64,000 nucleotides of DNA from contig CAZCVE010000017.1 in the NCBI GenBank assembly GCA_964502175.1, positions 62,001 to 126,000 of the forward strand, in the 5' to 3' direction. Shown here in pieces: positions 24,360-33,390 of the stretch. Position 1 is the first letter of the stretch, and the number at the start of each line of letters is the position of its first letter. This DNA is from JAFLCL01 sp964502175 (GTDB lineage: Bacteria > Myxococcota_A > Polyangia > Polyangiales > Sandaracinaceae). The notes below the pieces were generated by a model. The model was given only the letters and a program-made list of their open reading frames with translations. It did not search any database and was not told the DNA's origin. Both the position numbers and the translations under genes were made by a program.

Positions 24360-26687
24360 TCACGCGCGTCGTCGACGCGTCGCGAGCACGAGTCCGAGCA
24401 AGACGAGCGCGGAGAGCCACGCTCCCGAGCGTGAATCGCGAGACACGCTGCAGGTGCCGCTCATCTCGCGGTAGCTCGCGCGGCCACCGCCCGCGATGCG
24501 GAGCGCGCCGGCAGCGGGGCGTGAGCCCATCGACTGTGCCCATGAGGGGGCGACGACGAGATCTTCGAAGGCGTCACCGTTCGAGCGCGCGCACGTGATG
24601 CCGCGCGTGTCGGACCAACAGAGATCGTCGCGCGAGTCGCCGTCCACGTCGGCCATGCGCAGCGTGCGCGCGCGCTCGGGGCGATCGAAGCCGGCCGCGT
24701 CGCTCAGCGCGGGACCGCGCAGGCCTCGCTCGAAGCCGTGCTCGGTGCCGTGCCAGCAGGCGATGCCTTCGCGATCACGCGCACAGAGATCCGCGCGTCC
24801 GTCGCGATCGAGATCACCGAGCCGGATCGTCGCGTACTGCTCGGCGCGATCCCATCCGTCGGCATCGCTCATCACGGGACCGCGCACGATCGTCCCGAAG
24901 CGCGGCTCGGCGAACGCTTCGCCCGCAGAGATCTCGAACAGCGCGCACTCGAAGCCGCTCGGCGCTCGACCACACACGTCGCGTCGGCCATCACCGTTCA
25001 CGTCGGCCAGGCGCACCGTGCTCCAGCGCGAGAGCGCGCCCCACCCGTCCGCGTCGCGCCAGCGCGGGCCTCGCACGATCGCGCCGAAGCGGTTGCCGCG
25101 CGAGAGCCAGCAGTCGAGGCCCTCGGCGCCGCGCGCGCACACGTCGTCCTGACCATCGGCGTCGATGTCGGCGAAGCGGATCGATCCGTAGTGCACGATC
25201 GACGCGAACCCGGCCGCGTCCGAGAGCGCAGGCAGCACGATCGCTTCGCTCACGCCCGCGCCGAAGCCGAGGTGGCACACGAGGCCGCTCGCGTCGCGAA
25301 GACACGCGTCCGCCGCGCCGTCGCCGTCGACGTCCGCGAGCCAGAGCGGTGCGCCCTCGGGCCACGTCGGTCCGATCACGCGCTCGGTGAACGATCGGCC
25401 CGCGCTGATCACGCACGCGAGTTGACCGTCGATCCGCAGGCACACGTCGGCGCGCCCGTCACCATCCACGTCGGCCGTGCGCAGCGTGCTCGCCTCGAGC
25501 ACGGAGCTCGCGCGCGCGCCGGGGCCGAGCAGCACGCGACCGAGGCCGTGCGCCGACGAGAGCGCACACGACACGCTCTCGAGCACCGCGCCCGACATGC
25601 CCTCGCGGGGCAGCCACGCGCACGCGTCGGCGCGACCATCGCCGTCGAGATCACTGTCGCCTGCGGGCTCTTCGAGCGGCGTCGTGTACGCGAGCTCTTC
25701 GCGCTCGCAGATCTGCTCGTCGTCGTCCGCGCCGTCGCAGTCGTTGTCGAGGCGGTCGCAGGTCTCGGGCACGGGATCGATCGCGCCGACGCACGCCTGC
25801 CAGCGCGTGTCGCGACACGTCTCGGTGCCCGCGACGCACTCGCCCACGTCGGTGCCACACGAGCGCACGAGCGCCTCGTCGGTCGCGCCGTCGCAGTCTT
25901 GATCGCGACCGTCGCACTCTTCGCCGCGCGCCTCGACGCCGCCTTCGCAGCCACCCCAGCCACCGCCGCGGCAGTACTGCGTGCCGCGCCGACACTCGCC
26001 GACGTCGGAGCCACAGCCACGGGCGAGGTCTTCGTCGACGCGGCCGTCGCAGTCGTCGTCGACACCGTTGCAGCCCTCCGCCGAGGGCGCGCAGCTGCAG
26101 GACTCGCTGGGGGCCTCGCGGTAGCTGCGCTGCTCGACCCACAGCGTGGTCGCGCGGCTGCATGCGCCCGCGAATGGATCGCTCGATGCACCCGAACCCG
26201 GAGAGCGATGTCCGAAGTGAAGGTGCGGGCCGGTGCTCGATCCGCTCGAGGCAGACTCGGCGATCGCCTGCCCACACGAGACACGCTGACCGTTGCCTAC
26301 CCGCAGCGAGCCCGCGCGCATGTGGCAGTAGATCGAGTAGCTGCCGTCGTCGTGACGGATCTGCACGTAGTTGCCGCAGCGCCCGCCGCACGTGTTCCCG
26401 AGATAGCCGTAGTTCGCGCACCCGTCGTTGGTCGCGGTCACGGTGCCGTTCGCGGCGGCGAGCACCGTCGTGCCGAACGGGCAGCCGAGGTCGGAGCCCG
26501 TGTGACCGTCGTAGCACGCGCCGCCGCAGGCGTAGTCGGTGCAACCGCCACCGCCGCCGTCGTGATCGAAGCCGTAGTTGAGGCGATGACCACCGACGTA
26601 CGGCCGACTGTAGCGAACGCTCTGCGCCGAGGCGCTCGTCGCGAGCGCGAAGCTCGCGAGCAGGAGGACGGAGCACAGCCGCGTCAT
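24360..26687 (-). CDS. Secreted M23 peptidase with MopE-like and FG-GAP repeats, MYXO-CTERM-like tail
   Basis: 775 aa. The signal peptide ends at ATSASA-Q. The M23 metallopeptidase domain (about 30-185) has metal ligands in GHTGSDLG and GPHLHFG and should cut peptidoglycan cross-links. Three MopE-type metal-binding segments (NGVDDDCDGRVDE, GRDQDCDGATDE, RLDNDCDGADDD) follow at about 205-320, then a long series of DVDGDGRADVC-type repeats. The C-terminus is CSVSRDSRSG, a hydrophobic helix (LSALVLLGLVLA) and RRRR, the MYXO-CTERM sorting pattern. Its ATG overlaps the stop of the upstream lipoprotein gene (26684-26687), so the two are coupled. Confidence 0.9.
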   Translation of the reverse strand: MTRLCSVLLLASFALATSASAQSVRYSRPYVGGHRLNYGFDHDGGGGGCTDYACGGACYDGHTGSDLGCPFGTTVLAAANGTVTATNDGCANYGYLGNTCGGRCGNYVQIRHDDGSYSIYCHMRAGSLRVGNGQRVSCGQAIAESASSGSSTGPHLHFGHRSPGSGASSDPFAGACSRATTLWVEQRSYREAPSESCSCAPSAEGCNGVDDDCDGRVDEDLARGCGSDVGECRRGTQYCRGGGWGGCEGGVEARGEECDGRDQDCDGATDEALVRSCGTDVGECVAGTETCRDTRWQACVGAIDPVPETCDRLDNDCDGADDDEQICEREELAYTTPLEEPAGDSDLDGDGRADACAWLPREGMSGAVLESVSCALSSAHGLGRVLLGPGARASSVLEASTLRTADVDGDGRADVCLRIDGQLACVISAGRSFTERVIGPTWPEGAPLWLADVDGDGAADACLRDASGLVCHLGFGAGVSEAIVLPALSDAAGFASIVHYGSIRFADIDADGQDDVCARGAEGLDCWLSRGNRFGAIVRGPRWRDADGWGALSRWSTVRLADVNGDGRRDVCGRAPSGFECALFEISAGEAFAEPRFGTIVRGPVMSDADGWDRAEQYATIRLGDLDRDGRADLCARDREGIACWHGTEHGFERGLRGPALSDAAGFDRPERARTLRMADVDGDSRDDLCWSDTRGITCARSNGDAFEDLVVAPSWAQSMGSRPAAGALRIAGGGRASYREMSGTCSVSRDSRSGAWLSALVLLGLVLATRRRRA

Positions 26688-27430
26688 CGCGCGACCTCGC
26701 GGCCGGTCGCGACGTCGACGCTCGTCGTCCCGCGCTCGTCGTCGAACGTGAGGCGACCGTTCTCGAGCCGCGGAGCGCGCGGGCTCGACGGAGTCCGCCG
26801 CGTGCTCGGCAGCGCTTCGATGTCTCCGCCCACACGCACGCGATGGAGACGCGGGCTCCCGTCACGGCTCGACACGAAGACGATCGAGCCATCGGCGTCG
26901 ATCGCAGGCGAGTACGCCGGCGCGTAGCCGTCGGTGAGCGCCGCGATCGCACGGCTCGAGAGCTCGAGGCGCGCGAGCTCGAAGAACGGCATGTCACCGC
27001 GCGCATACACGACCGCCCCAGCGCGCACCGCGAGCGGTGCCTCCGCCATGCGATCGAGCTCGGTGCGCGTGCCGTCGTGGAGAACGACGAGCGTGTGGGT
27101 CGGGTCGACGAGGACGACGTCGGCCCCGACGAAGCGCGCGTCGAGCACGCGTCCGATCGAGGTGATCGCGCCGCTCGCGTCTCGCCACGCGGCATCGATC
27201 ACGCGATCCGCGTCCGTGCCTTCGGGGGCGGGCAGGAGCGTGCCGTAGAGGCGGCTGCCGTCGGCGCGCGCGTCGAGCTCGAGCTCTGCCCCGACCGGAT
27301 CGGCGTTCGCCGCGTGCGTCGGCTGCGGATCGTCGACGAGCGCCCCGTGCGAGGCGCTCGAGCGCGACGCATCGTGCGAGGTGCAAGCGAGGAGAGTCAG
27401 CGAGCCGAAGACGACGAGGGCCAGACGCAC
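26684..27430 (-). CDS. Lipoprotein with partial TolB-like propeller
   Basis: 248 aa. Signal RLALVVFGSLTLLAC (lipobox Cys16). The mature part holds propeller motifs (YAPAYSPAIDADGSIVFVSS, SPRLHRVRVGG), suggesting a small beta-propeller sensor or binder. It overlaps the M23 peptidase gene by four bases and probably works with it at the envelope, for example as a regulator or inhibitor (inference). Confidence 0.75.
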   Translation of the reverse strand: MRLALVVFGSLTLLACTSHDASRSSASHGALVDDPQPTHAANADPVGAELELDARADGSRLYGTLLPAPEGTDADRVIDAAWRDASGAITSIGRVLDARFVGADVVLVDPTHTLVVLHDGTRTELDRMAEAPLAVRAGAVVYARGDMPFFELARLELSSRAIAALTDGYAPAYSPAIDADGSIVFVSSRDGSPRLHRVRVGGDIEALPSTRRTPSSPRAPRLENGRLTFDDERGTTSVDVATGREVAR

Positions 27431-27567
27431 GACCTCATCGTTTCACGACTCGTGCCGTAGGAGAACGCGGTTCCGACACCAACACAGCGCGGATTCGCCC
27501 CAGTGGACGAGCGATCCGCGGTGCACCCCGTGACGCGCACGCACTCGTCGCGTCCAAGATCAGGACG

Positions 27568-27590
27568 GGTGCGATCTCGAGACCGCACCC
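27568..27590 (-). terminator. Possible terminator hairpin
   Basis: GGGTGCG and CGCACCC form a 7-bp GC stem with a 10-nt loop, 10 bp after the stop of the minus-strand gene 27601-29490. No U-run follows, so Rho-independent action is uncertain. The rest of the 170-bp gap (27431-27600) shows no gene. Confidence 0.35.
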
Positions 27591-27600
27591 ATTGACGAGC

Positions 27601-29490
27601 TCAGAGGAGCGGCTCTTCTTCGAAGCAGCGACCCATCACGCAGAACTCGCCGCCGCAGTCGGCGTTCGAGGTGCACGTCTGGCGCTCGACGCTCGTGACC
27701 CACTGGGGGATGTGGTTCGCGGTCTCGATGTCCTGGAAGGGCAGCCAGAACGCCGCGCGGAAGCCCTGCTCGCCCGTCGCCGCGAGCGTCGGGTCGAACG
27801 CCGCCATCCAGATCTGGGCGCGCTGATCACGCGCGAGGCGCAGGCCGTACGCGCGGCGGCTCGTCCAGCTCATCCAGTAGAGCGGGCGGCCCTGGTTCTC
27901 GTACATCGTCGGATCCCACTTCGGCCACGAGTCGGCGAGGCCTCCGATCGTCGTGAGCTGTCGCGCGGCGCCGCTGCGATCCGTCGGGATGAGCCAGAGC
28001 TGCGCGTCGGGGACGGCGGCCGTGCCCGAGTCGGGATCTGCACCCATCGAGTTGATGTTCGACGGCGAGCGACAGAACGAGAGGAACATCCCGTCCGGCG
28101 AGTACGCCGGGTAGTAGTTGTTCACGCCCTCGATCGACACGATGGGACGAGGCGCGCCCCAGCCCGAGCCGTCGCGGTCCAAGATCGTGATGCGTCCACC
28201 GGACACGCCGCCGACGTCGACGAGGCCCGCGAAGCTGGGCGCGTCGTGGCGCACGAACGCGATGTGTTCTCCATCGGGCGACCAGTCCGGCTGCGACGAC
28301 GGACCACCGCCGAGGCGATCGGTCGTGATCGCGCCGGTCGTCGCGTCGCGGATCGAGAGGCCGGTGTTGAAGCTCGTGACGATCTCGCGTGAGTCGGGCG
28401 AGAACGACGCGAAGTTCGGCTGGCTCGGGAAGCCGCCGATGCCGCCGCCCGATCCGAGCGAGAAGATGCGCGCGCGCGTCGCGACGTCGAACACCTGCAT
28501 CGTCGTCGTGGGGATGTCGGTGCCGACGGAGATCCGCGTGCCGTCGCGCGACAGCGCGTGACAGCCGACGCACATCGCCGCGCCCGTCTGGCTCGTGCCG
28601 AGGAAGCGCTCGGCGCGCGCGCCGGGCACGCCGAACTCGAAGCGATCGATCGAGCCGCCGCCCGCGTTCCAGTAGTAGAGGCCACCGGTGATCGGCTCCG
28701 CGGCGACGGCGAGCGTGCGCATCTCGCTCTCGCGGATCTCGCCGCCCGCGCTCACGCTGCGGAGGCGGTACGTCATCGCGTCGCGACCCGCCGCGGCCGT
28801 CGCGATCGTCTCCCACACGGGCCGCGTCGGCGTGTAGATGCAGCCGCCACCCATGCTCTCGGGGCAGCCGAAGTACACGCGGAGGTTGAGCTCCGACGTC
28901 GAGACGACGAGCTCGAACGCCTCGCCGCCGTTCGGCATGTAGTGGAGCTCGAGCGAGCCGAGGTTCGGCGGCACCATCGCGCCGTCATCCGGGTACACGA
29001 TCTCGGGGCCTTCGCCCGCGCCCGACGCGCCCGCGAAGCGAGCCGGCGTCTCGGCCGTCGCGCCCTCGGCGATCACGATGCGATCGAACTGAATGGTCAG
29101 CGACGTCGACGTCGTCATGCCCATGTAGGTCGCGACGATGTTCGTACGTCCACCGCGGTCGGACGCGGTGGTGAACGTCGAGCCCGCGAACGTGCCGAGA
29201 TCGAACACCGTCGTGCTCCAGCTCACCGCGCTCGAGACCTCGGTCTCACCACCCGAGCCGTCGCGCAGGTACGCGCGGTACTCGATCGTCTGCGCTGCAC
29301 CACCCGTCAGCATCACGACCTGATCGAGCGGGTCGATGCGGAGGTTCCCGCTCATCGGAAGACCGGCGTCGACCCCAGGCGGGACGTACGCATCGGGTTC
29401 GCCGGGGTTGTCGCCGTTGCGCGTGCAGCCCACGAGGAGCAGCAGGGTCAGCGACGAGACGAAGAGCGCGAAGCGAGTGAAACGGGCCAT
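27601..29490 (-). CDS. Lipoprotein with TolB-like propeller and one CxxCH motif
   Basis: 629 aa. ATG 29490 has a ribosome-binding GAGG about 8 bases before it and yields a signal with lipobox LLLVGC. A Big/Ig-like N-terminal part (NLRIDPLDQVVMLTGGAAQ) is followed by a propeller. That part contains MCVGCHALSRDG (CxxCH, about residue 310), like cytochrome c-type heme sites, and blades SFSPDSREIV, QPDWSPDGEHIAFV and YPAYSPDGMFLSF. The C-terminus has a small Cys cluster (CTSNADCGGEFC). A single heme-binding site in a surface propeller suggests a redox or signalling role. Confidence 0.8.
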   Translation of the reverse strand: MARFTRFALFVSSLTLLLLVGCTRNGDNPGEPDAYVPPGVDAGLPMSGNLRIDPLDQVVMLTGGAAQTIEYRAYLRDGSGGETEVSSAVSWSTTVFDLGTFAGSTFTTASDRGGRTNIVATYMGMTTSTSLTIQFDRIVIAEGATAETPARFAGASGAGEGPEIVYPDDGAMVPPNLGSLELHYMPNGGEAFELVVSTSELNLRVYFGCPESMGGGCIYTPTRPVWETIATAAAGRDAMTYRLRSVSAGGEIRESEMRTLAVAAEPITGGLYYWNAGGGSIDRFEFGVPGARAERFLGTSQTGAAMCVGCHALSRDGTRISVGTDIPTTTMQVFDVATRARIFSLGSGGGIGGFPSQPNFASFSPDSREIVTSFNTGLSIRDATTGAITTDRLGGGPSSQPDWSPDGEHIAFVRHDAPSFAGLVDVGGVSGGRITILDRDGSGWGAPRPIVSIEGVNNYYPAYSPDGMFLSFCRSPSNINSMGADPDSGTAAVPDAQLWLIPTDRSGAARQLTTIGGLADSWPKWDPTMYENQGRPLYWMSWTSRRAYGLRLARDQRAQIWMAAFDPTLAATGEQGFRAAFWLPFQDIETANHIPQWVTSVERQTCTSNADCGGEFCVMGRCFEEEPLL

Positions 29491-29605
29491 GACACACCTC
29501 GACAAGAGCACGACCAACGACGGGTCATGGTCGCCCGAAAGCGCGCTCGCTCGCTGCTTCTGCCGTGCGCTTTCTCTCGCACCGCGAAGCGTGGTACCGA
29601 ACTGC

Positions 29606-30661
29606 ATGACCTTCCGCTCTTCCTCCCGCTCGCTCTTCGCCCTCGCCACCACTCTGTCCACGCTCGCGGCATGCGGTGGCGACACCGTCTCCGACGACGC
29701 CGCGATCACGACGCCCGTCGATGCGTTCGTCGCGGACCGCGACACGCCCGGCGCACCGGTCGACGCCTTCAGCGCGGACGACACCGGCGCACCCGCGCCC
29801 GACGCGTTCAGTGCTGCGGACACGGGCACGATGGGCGACCCCGACGCGGCGATGATGATGACGGCGTGCGGCGGCATGCGTCCCGACATCACGGGCATCA
29901 CGGGCACCGAAGGGCTCGTGATCGGGAGCGACGGCGCGATCTACTACTCGCAGGGCGCCGCCATCGGCCGCGTCGCGACGGACGGCACCGTCGACGACGC
30001 GTTCGCAGCCCTCCCGCGCGCGGCCAGGCAGGTGTGGGGCATGGTCCCCGACGCCGCGAACGAGCACCTCTACGTGGGCTCGCCCTCGACCGGAACGATC
30101 TACGACGTCGACCTCACCGCGAGCCCTCCCGCGGTCACGGCGTTCGTCACGATGGTCGGTGGACCGAACGGCCTCACGCTCGGCCCGGACGGCGCGCTCT
30201 ACTTCAGCGACTTCTCGGGCGGCCGCGTGATGCGCGTGGCGCTCACGGCCGGCGCGACGCCGACGGTCGTCGGTCGCGTGCCGAGCGCGAACGGCGTGGC
30301 CTTCGAGGACGACGGCAGCCTGCTCGTCTGCAACTACGGCGGAGGCTCGCTCCTTCGCCTCACGCTCGCCGATGGCGTGGAGACCGCGCGCGCGACCGTG
30401 GCCTCGCGCTTGGGCAGCCCCGACGGAGTCGCGGTCGACGACGACGGCACCATCTACGTCACCGACAACGGCGGCGGCCGCCTCCTCCAGCTCGCAGCGG
30501 ACGGCTCGACGACGGAGCTCCTCACCGGCGTCAGCTCGGCCGCGAGCCTCGAGTTCGGGACCGGCGTGCTCGACTGCGAAGACATCTACGTCGCGAGCGG
30601 CCGCGTGATGCGCCGTTACGAGGCAGGCACGGTCGCAGGCCGCGCCGTTCCCTGGCACTGA
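29606..30661 (+). CDS. SMP-30/gluconolactonase-like propeller lipoprotein
   Basis: 351 aa. ATG 29606 gives MTFRSSSRSLFALATT and lipobox LAACGG. An Asp-Ala linker (VDAFVADRDTPGAPVDAFSA) is followed by a six-bladed-type propeller with GLTLGPDGALYFSD, GVAFEDDGSLLVCN and GVAVDDDGTIYVTD. This is the repeat style of SMP-30/gluconolactonase and NHL-type proteins. A lactonase role is possible; simple binding is as likely. It is divergent from the heme-motif propeller gene with 115 bp between, and followed at its stop by copy 2 of the structured repeat. Confidence 0.8.
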   Translation: MTFRSSSRSLFALATTLSTLAACGGDTVSDDAAITTPVDAFVADRDTPGAPVDAFSADDTGAPAPDAFSAADTGTMGDPDAAMMMTACGGMRPDITGITGTEGLVIGSDGAIYYSQGAAIGRVATDGTVDDAFAALPRAARQVWGMVPDAANEHLYVGSPSTGTIYDVDLTASPPAVTAFVTMVGGPNGLTLGPDGALYFSDFSGGRVMRVALTAGATPTVVGRVPSANGVAFEDDGSLLVCNYGGGSLLRLTLADGVETARATVASRLGSPDGVAVDDDGTIYVTDNGGGRLLQLAADGSTTELLTGVSSAASLEFGTGVLDCEDIYVASGRVMRRYEAGTVAGRAVPWH

Positions 30662-30762
30662 GAGACCGAGAAACTTTCGTTTCTCGGGATCGAACTGTCG
30701 TACGGGGTTTGGGGGCAACGCCCCCAACGCGCGGCGCTTGCGCCGCGGAAAACTGAGTTGCT
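30658..30762 (+). repeat. Structured intergenic element, copy 2
   Basis: Same element as 11286-11391, again starting with the stop codon of a lipoprotein gene (CTGAGAGACC). Stems are the same and differences fall in loops and spacers. The two hosts are otherwise unrelated in sequence after their Asp-Ala or signal regions, so the element, not the gene, is repeated. Confidence 0.8.
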
Positions 30763-30791
30763 GCGCGCCTGTCGGCGCGACGAGGATAGCG

Positions 30792-31931
30792 TCACGTGGA
30801 GGGCGGCGCGTGCACTTCTTGGAAGCCCTCGATCACGCGCGCGGCGTACGCCGCGGCGTCGGGCGTGAGCGGCGCGCCGATCTCCTTGCGACGACCTCCG
30901 TGCACCATGATCAGCGCTGCGTCACCACCCGGAGTGACCGCCCACGTGAGCACCACGGGACGATCGGGACACGCCGCGAGCTCGTGTCGCCAGCGACCTC
31001 CGAACGGGGTCTGACGCACCTCGACCCCAGCGCGATCGATGTGGAACGCGACGCGGCCCACGGCGCGTAGGACACACTCTCGCGCGGACGAGAGCGCGCT
31101 CAGGCCCAGCACGATCCACACGACGACGACGCCGCCACCGCACGGAACCAGCGCGACGAGCGGCATCGACCCCGCCGACGCGGCGAGCGCGACGACACCC
31201 AGCGTCGCACCGAAGAAGAACGCGGTCAGCGTCACGCAGCCGACGATCTCGGCGGGGAGGTTCGCCCGTCGACACGTCGCTTCGATCGTCCACGGAGACT
31301 CGGGATCGTGCGGATCGCCGCGACACGAGAGCCCCTCCGGCAGCGGCCCGAACATGGACGCGAACGGATCGCGCCCTTCTCCCGACCGCGCATCGGCAAA
31401 GCGCTCGCGCAGCGCCTGGAGGACGAACCGCGTGCCGTCGGGATCGACGAGCGTGGCGAGGAGCACCCTCGCGCCGCTCTCGCCCTCGGCGAAGAGTCGG
31501 TAGGTCACGAGGTGGGTCAGGGCCGGAACCTCGCTCACCACCTGGACCTCGCGCGCGCTCCACCCCGCGACGCGCACGACGCGCGGCATCGGGCCGGATC
31601 GAACCTCGACGAAGTCGCGCGCCAACGAGAAGCGCGACCACTCGAGCGACCGCCGAGCGATGACCACGCCGTGGACGACGAACGAGATGCCCGTGGCGAT
31701 CGCCACGGCGATGGGCGTCGGGCTCGACTCCACAACACCCGACAGCATCGCGAGGCTGGCGCCCAACGCGAGCGCACAGGACGTCCAGAGGATCGCCCAT
31801 GCACGTGGTGGGCTCGAGCCGCGGACCGTGATCACGCGAGTCGGCGCGGCCGCCGCGTCGCGGTAGCCCCCCTCGAGCGTCGAGGGCTCGGCGTCGTCGA
31901 CCTCGACGTTCTTCGGATGCGCTGCGCCCAT
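30792..31931 (-). CDS. Membrane protein of unknown function
   Basis: 379 aa from ATG 31931 (MGAAHPKNVEVDDAE). Four hydrophobic segments are visible: two near residues 50-100 (ILWTSCALALGASLAML, FVVHGVVIA) and two near 250-305 (TLTAFFFGATLGVVALAA, VVVVWIVLGLSAL). Long soluble beta-rich parts lie between and after them. There is no recognised domain. It is divergent from the sterol desaturase gene with a gap of about 90 bp. Confidence 0.65.
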   Translation of the reverse strand: MGAAHPKNVEVDDAEPSTLEGGYRDAAAAPTRVITVRGSSPPRAWAILWTSCALALGASLAMLSGVVESSPTPIAVAIATGISFVVHGVVIARRSLEWSRFSLARDFVEVRSGPMPRVVRVAGWSAREVQVVSEVPALTHLVTYRLFAEGESGARVLLATLVDPDGTRFVLQALRERFADARSGEGRDPFASMFGPLPEGLSCRGDPHDPESPWTIEATCRRANLPAEIVGCVTLTAFFFGATLGVVALAASAGSMPLVALVPCGGGVVVVWIVLGLSALSSARECVLRAVGRVAFHIDRAGVEVRQTPFGGRWRHELAACPDRPVVLTWAVTPGGDAALIMVHGGRRKEIGAPLTPDAAAYAARVIEGFQEVHAPPST

Positions 31932-32023
31932 GGCCCGCGACGAGGATACGGCTCGAACGGCAGTCAGCGCGAGCCGGTACGAGGAACTAGACATTCCCCG
32001 AGCAGGTGAGGACGCTTCTCGGG

Positions 32024-33274
32024 ATGAGCGAAGGAACGAGTCCCAAGGAAGACCCCGAGTCGAGCCTCGGCAAGGTCAACAAGCTCGCCGAGTCTCACGG
32101 CGCGCTCCAGCCCGGCAAGGGCCTCCTCAGCGGCGTCGTCTCGCTGTCGCTCGGCATGCTCGCGGTGCTCTCGGTGCTCGCGATGCGCTTCCCCGCGTAC
32201 CTCACGACGCCCGAGTTCCGACACGTCTACGACGTCACGACGCTCCGCTATCTGCTCTTCGGCGGCATGGTGATCGCCGGCGCGCTCGCGCTCACGAACA
32301 TGGTCCTCGGGCGCGCTCGCTACATCTCCGCATGGGCGTTCGCCTTCCTCGTGACCGCGCTCCTCCTCGGCGGTCCCGGCACGCCGATCGAAGACTTCCC
32401 GGATCACACGCCGTACGTCGGGCTCGACTTCTTCGTGCTCGATCTCCTCGGCTCGACGCTGCTGTTCGTGTTCATCGAGAAGCTCTTCCCGCTCAAGAAG
32501 GAGCAGCCGGTCTTCAGGCCCGAGTGGCAGACCGACCTCCAGCACTTCTTCGTCAACCACCTCTGCGTCGGCTTCACGCTCCTCGTGACGAACCGCGCGG
32601 TGCACGGCCTCTTCGGGTGGGCCGTGAACGACACGCTGCAAGGCTGGGTGAACGCGCTGCCGTTCATCGCGCAGCTCTTCCTCGTGATCCTCGCCGCCGA
32701 TCTCGTGCAGTACTGGGCGCACCGCGCCTACCACGAGATCCCGATCCTCTGGCGCTTCCACTCCGTGCACCACAGCGCCAAGCACATGGACTGGCTCGCG
32801 GGCTCGAGGCAGTCGATCGTCGAGCTGATCATCACGCGCATCGCGGTGCTCACGCCGATCTTCCTGCTCGGCTTCCCGCAGACGGTCATCGACGCGTACG
32901 TCGTCATCGTCGGGTTCCAGGCGGTGTTCAACCACGCGAACGTCAGCGTGCGCCTCGGGCCGCTCTCGTACGTCATCGTCACGCCGAACTTCCATCACTG
33001 GCATCACTCGCAGGACACCGAGGCCATCGACCGCAACTACGCGGCGCACTTCGCGTTCATCGACCATCTCTTCGGCACCGCCGTGCAGGCCGACCGCAAG
33101 TGGCCCGGCAAGTACGGCGTGGTCGGCGACTACGTGCCGCCGAACTTCATCGGGCAGCAGGCGTTTCCCTTCGTCGGGAGCACCGAGATCAAGGACGAGC
33201 AGGAGAAGGGCGACCCGCACACCGCCGCGGGCCGCAAGTCGCGCGCGTCGCTCCTCCCGATGCCCCGCGAGTGA
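32024..33274 (+). CDS. Sterol desaturase / fatty acid hydroxylase superfamily protein
   Basis: About 416 aa, multi-spanning membrane protein with the di-iron histidine boxes of the family: HRAYH (about 232), HSVHH (about 245) and HHWHH (about 324). Family members hydroxylate or desaturate sterols (C-4, C-5) or fatty acids. Start ATG 32024 (MSEGTSPKEDPESS) is preferred; a GTG six codons earlier is possible. It lies 1.1 kb beyond the 3' end of the minus-strand sterol operon, on the opposite strand. A role in that pathway, such as C-5 desaturation, is likely but inferred from neighbourhood only. Confidence 0.88.
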   Translation: MSEGTSPKEDPESSLGKVNKLAESHGALQPGKGLLSGVVSLSLGMLAVLSVLAMRFPAYLTTPEFRHVYDVTTLRYLLFGGMVIAGALALTNMVLGRARYISAWAFAFLVTALLLGGPGTPIEDFPDHTPYVGLDFFVLDLLGSTLLFVFIEKLFPLKKEQPVFRPEWQTDLQHFFVNHLCVGFTLLVTNRAVHGLFGWAVNDTLQGWVNALPFIAQLFLVILAADLVQYWAHRAYHEIPILWRFHSVHHSAKHMDWLAGSRQSIVELIITRIAVLTPIFLLGFPQTVIDAYVVIVGFQAVFNHANVSVRLGPLSYVIVTPNFHHWHHSQDTEAIDRNYAAHFAFIDHLFGTAVQADRKWPGKYGVVGDYVPPNFIGQQAFPFVGSTEIKDEQEKGDPHTAAGRKSRASLLPMPRE

Positions 33275-33390
33275 CAGCCACAGCCGATCTTTCCGCTGCA
33301 CATCGAAGATGCGATCGCCCACAAAAACAAGGGGTTGGGGGCTAGCAGGCTGAACGAGATCCCTCTACGGTTGGAATCGTCTCGCACACA

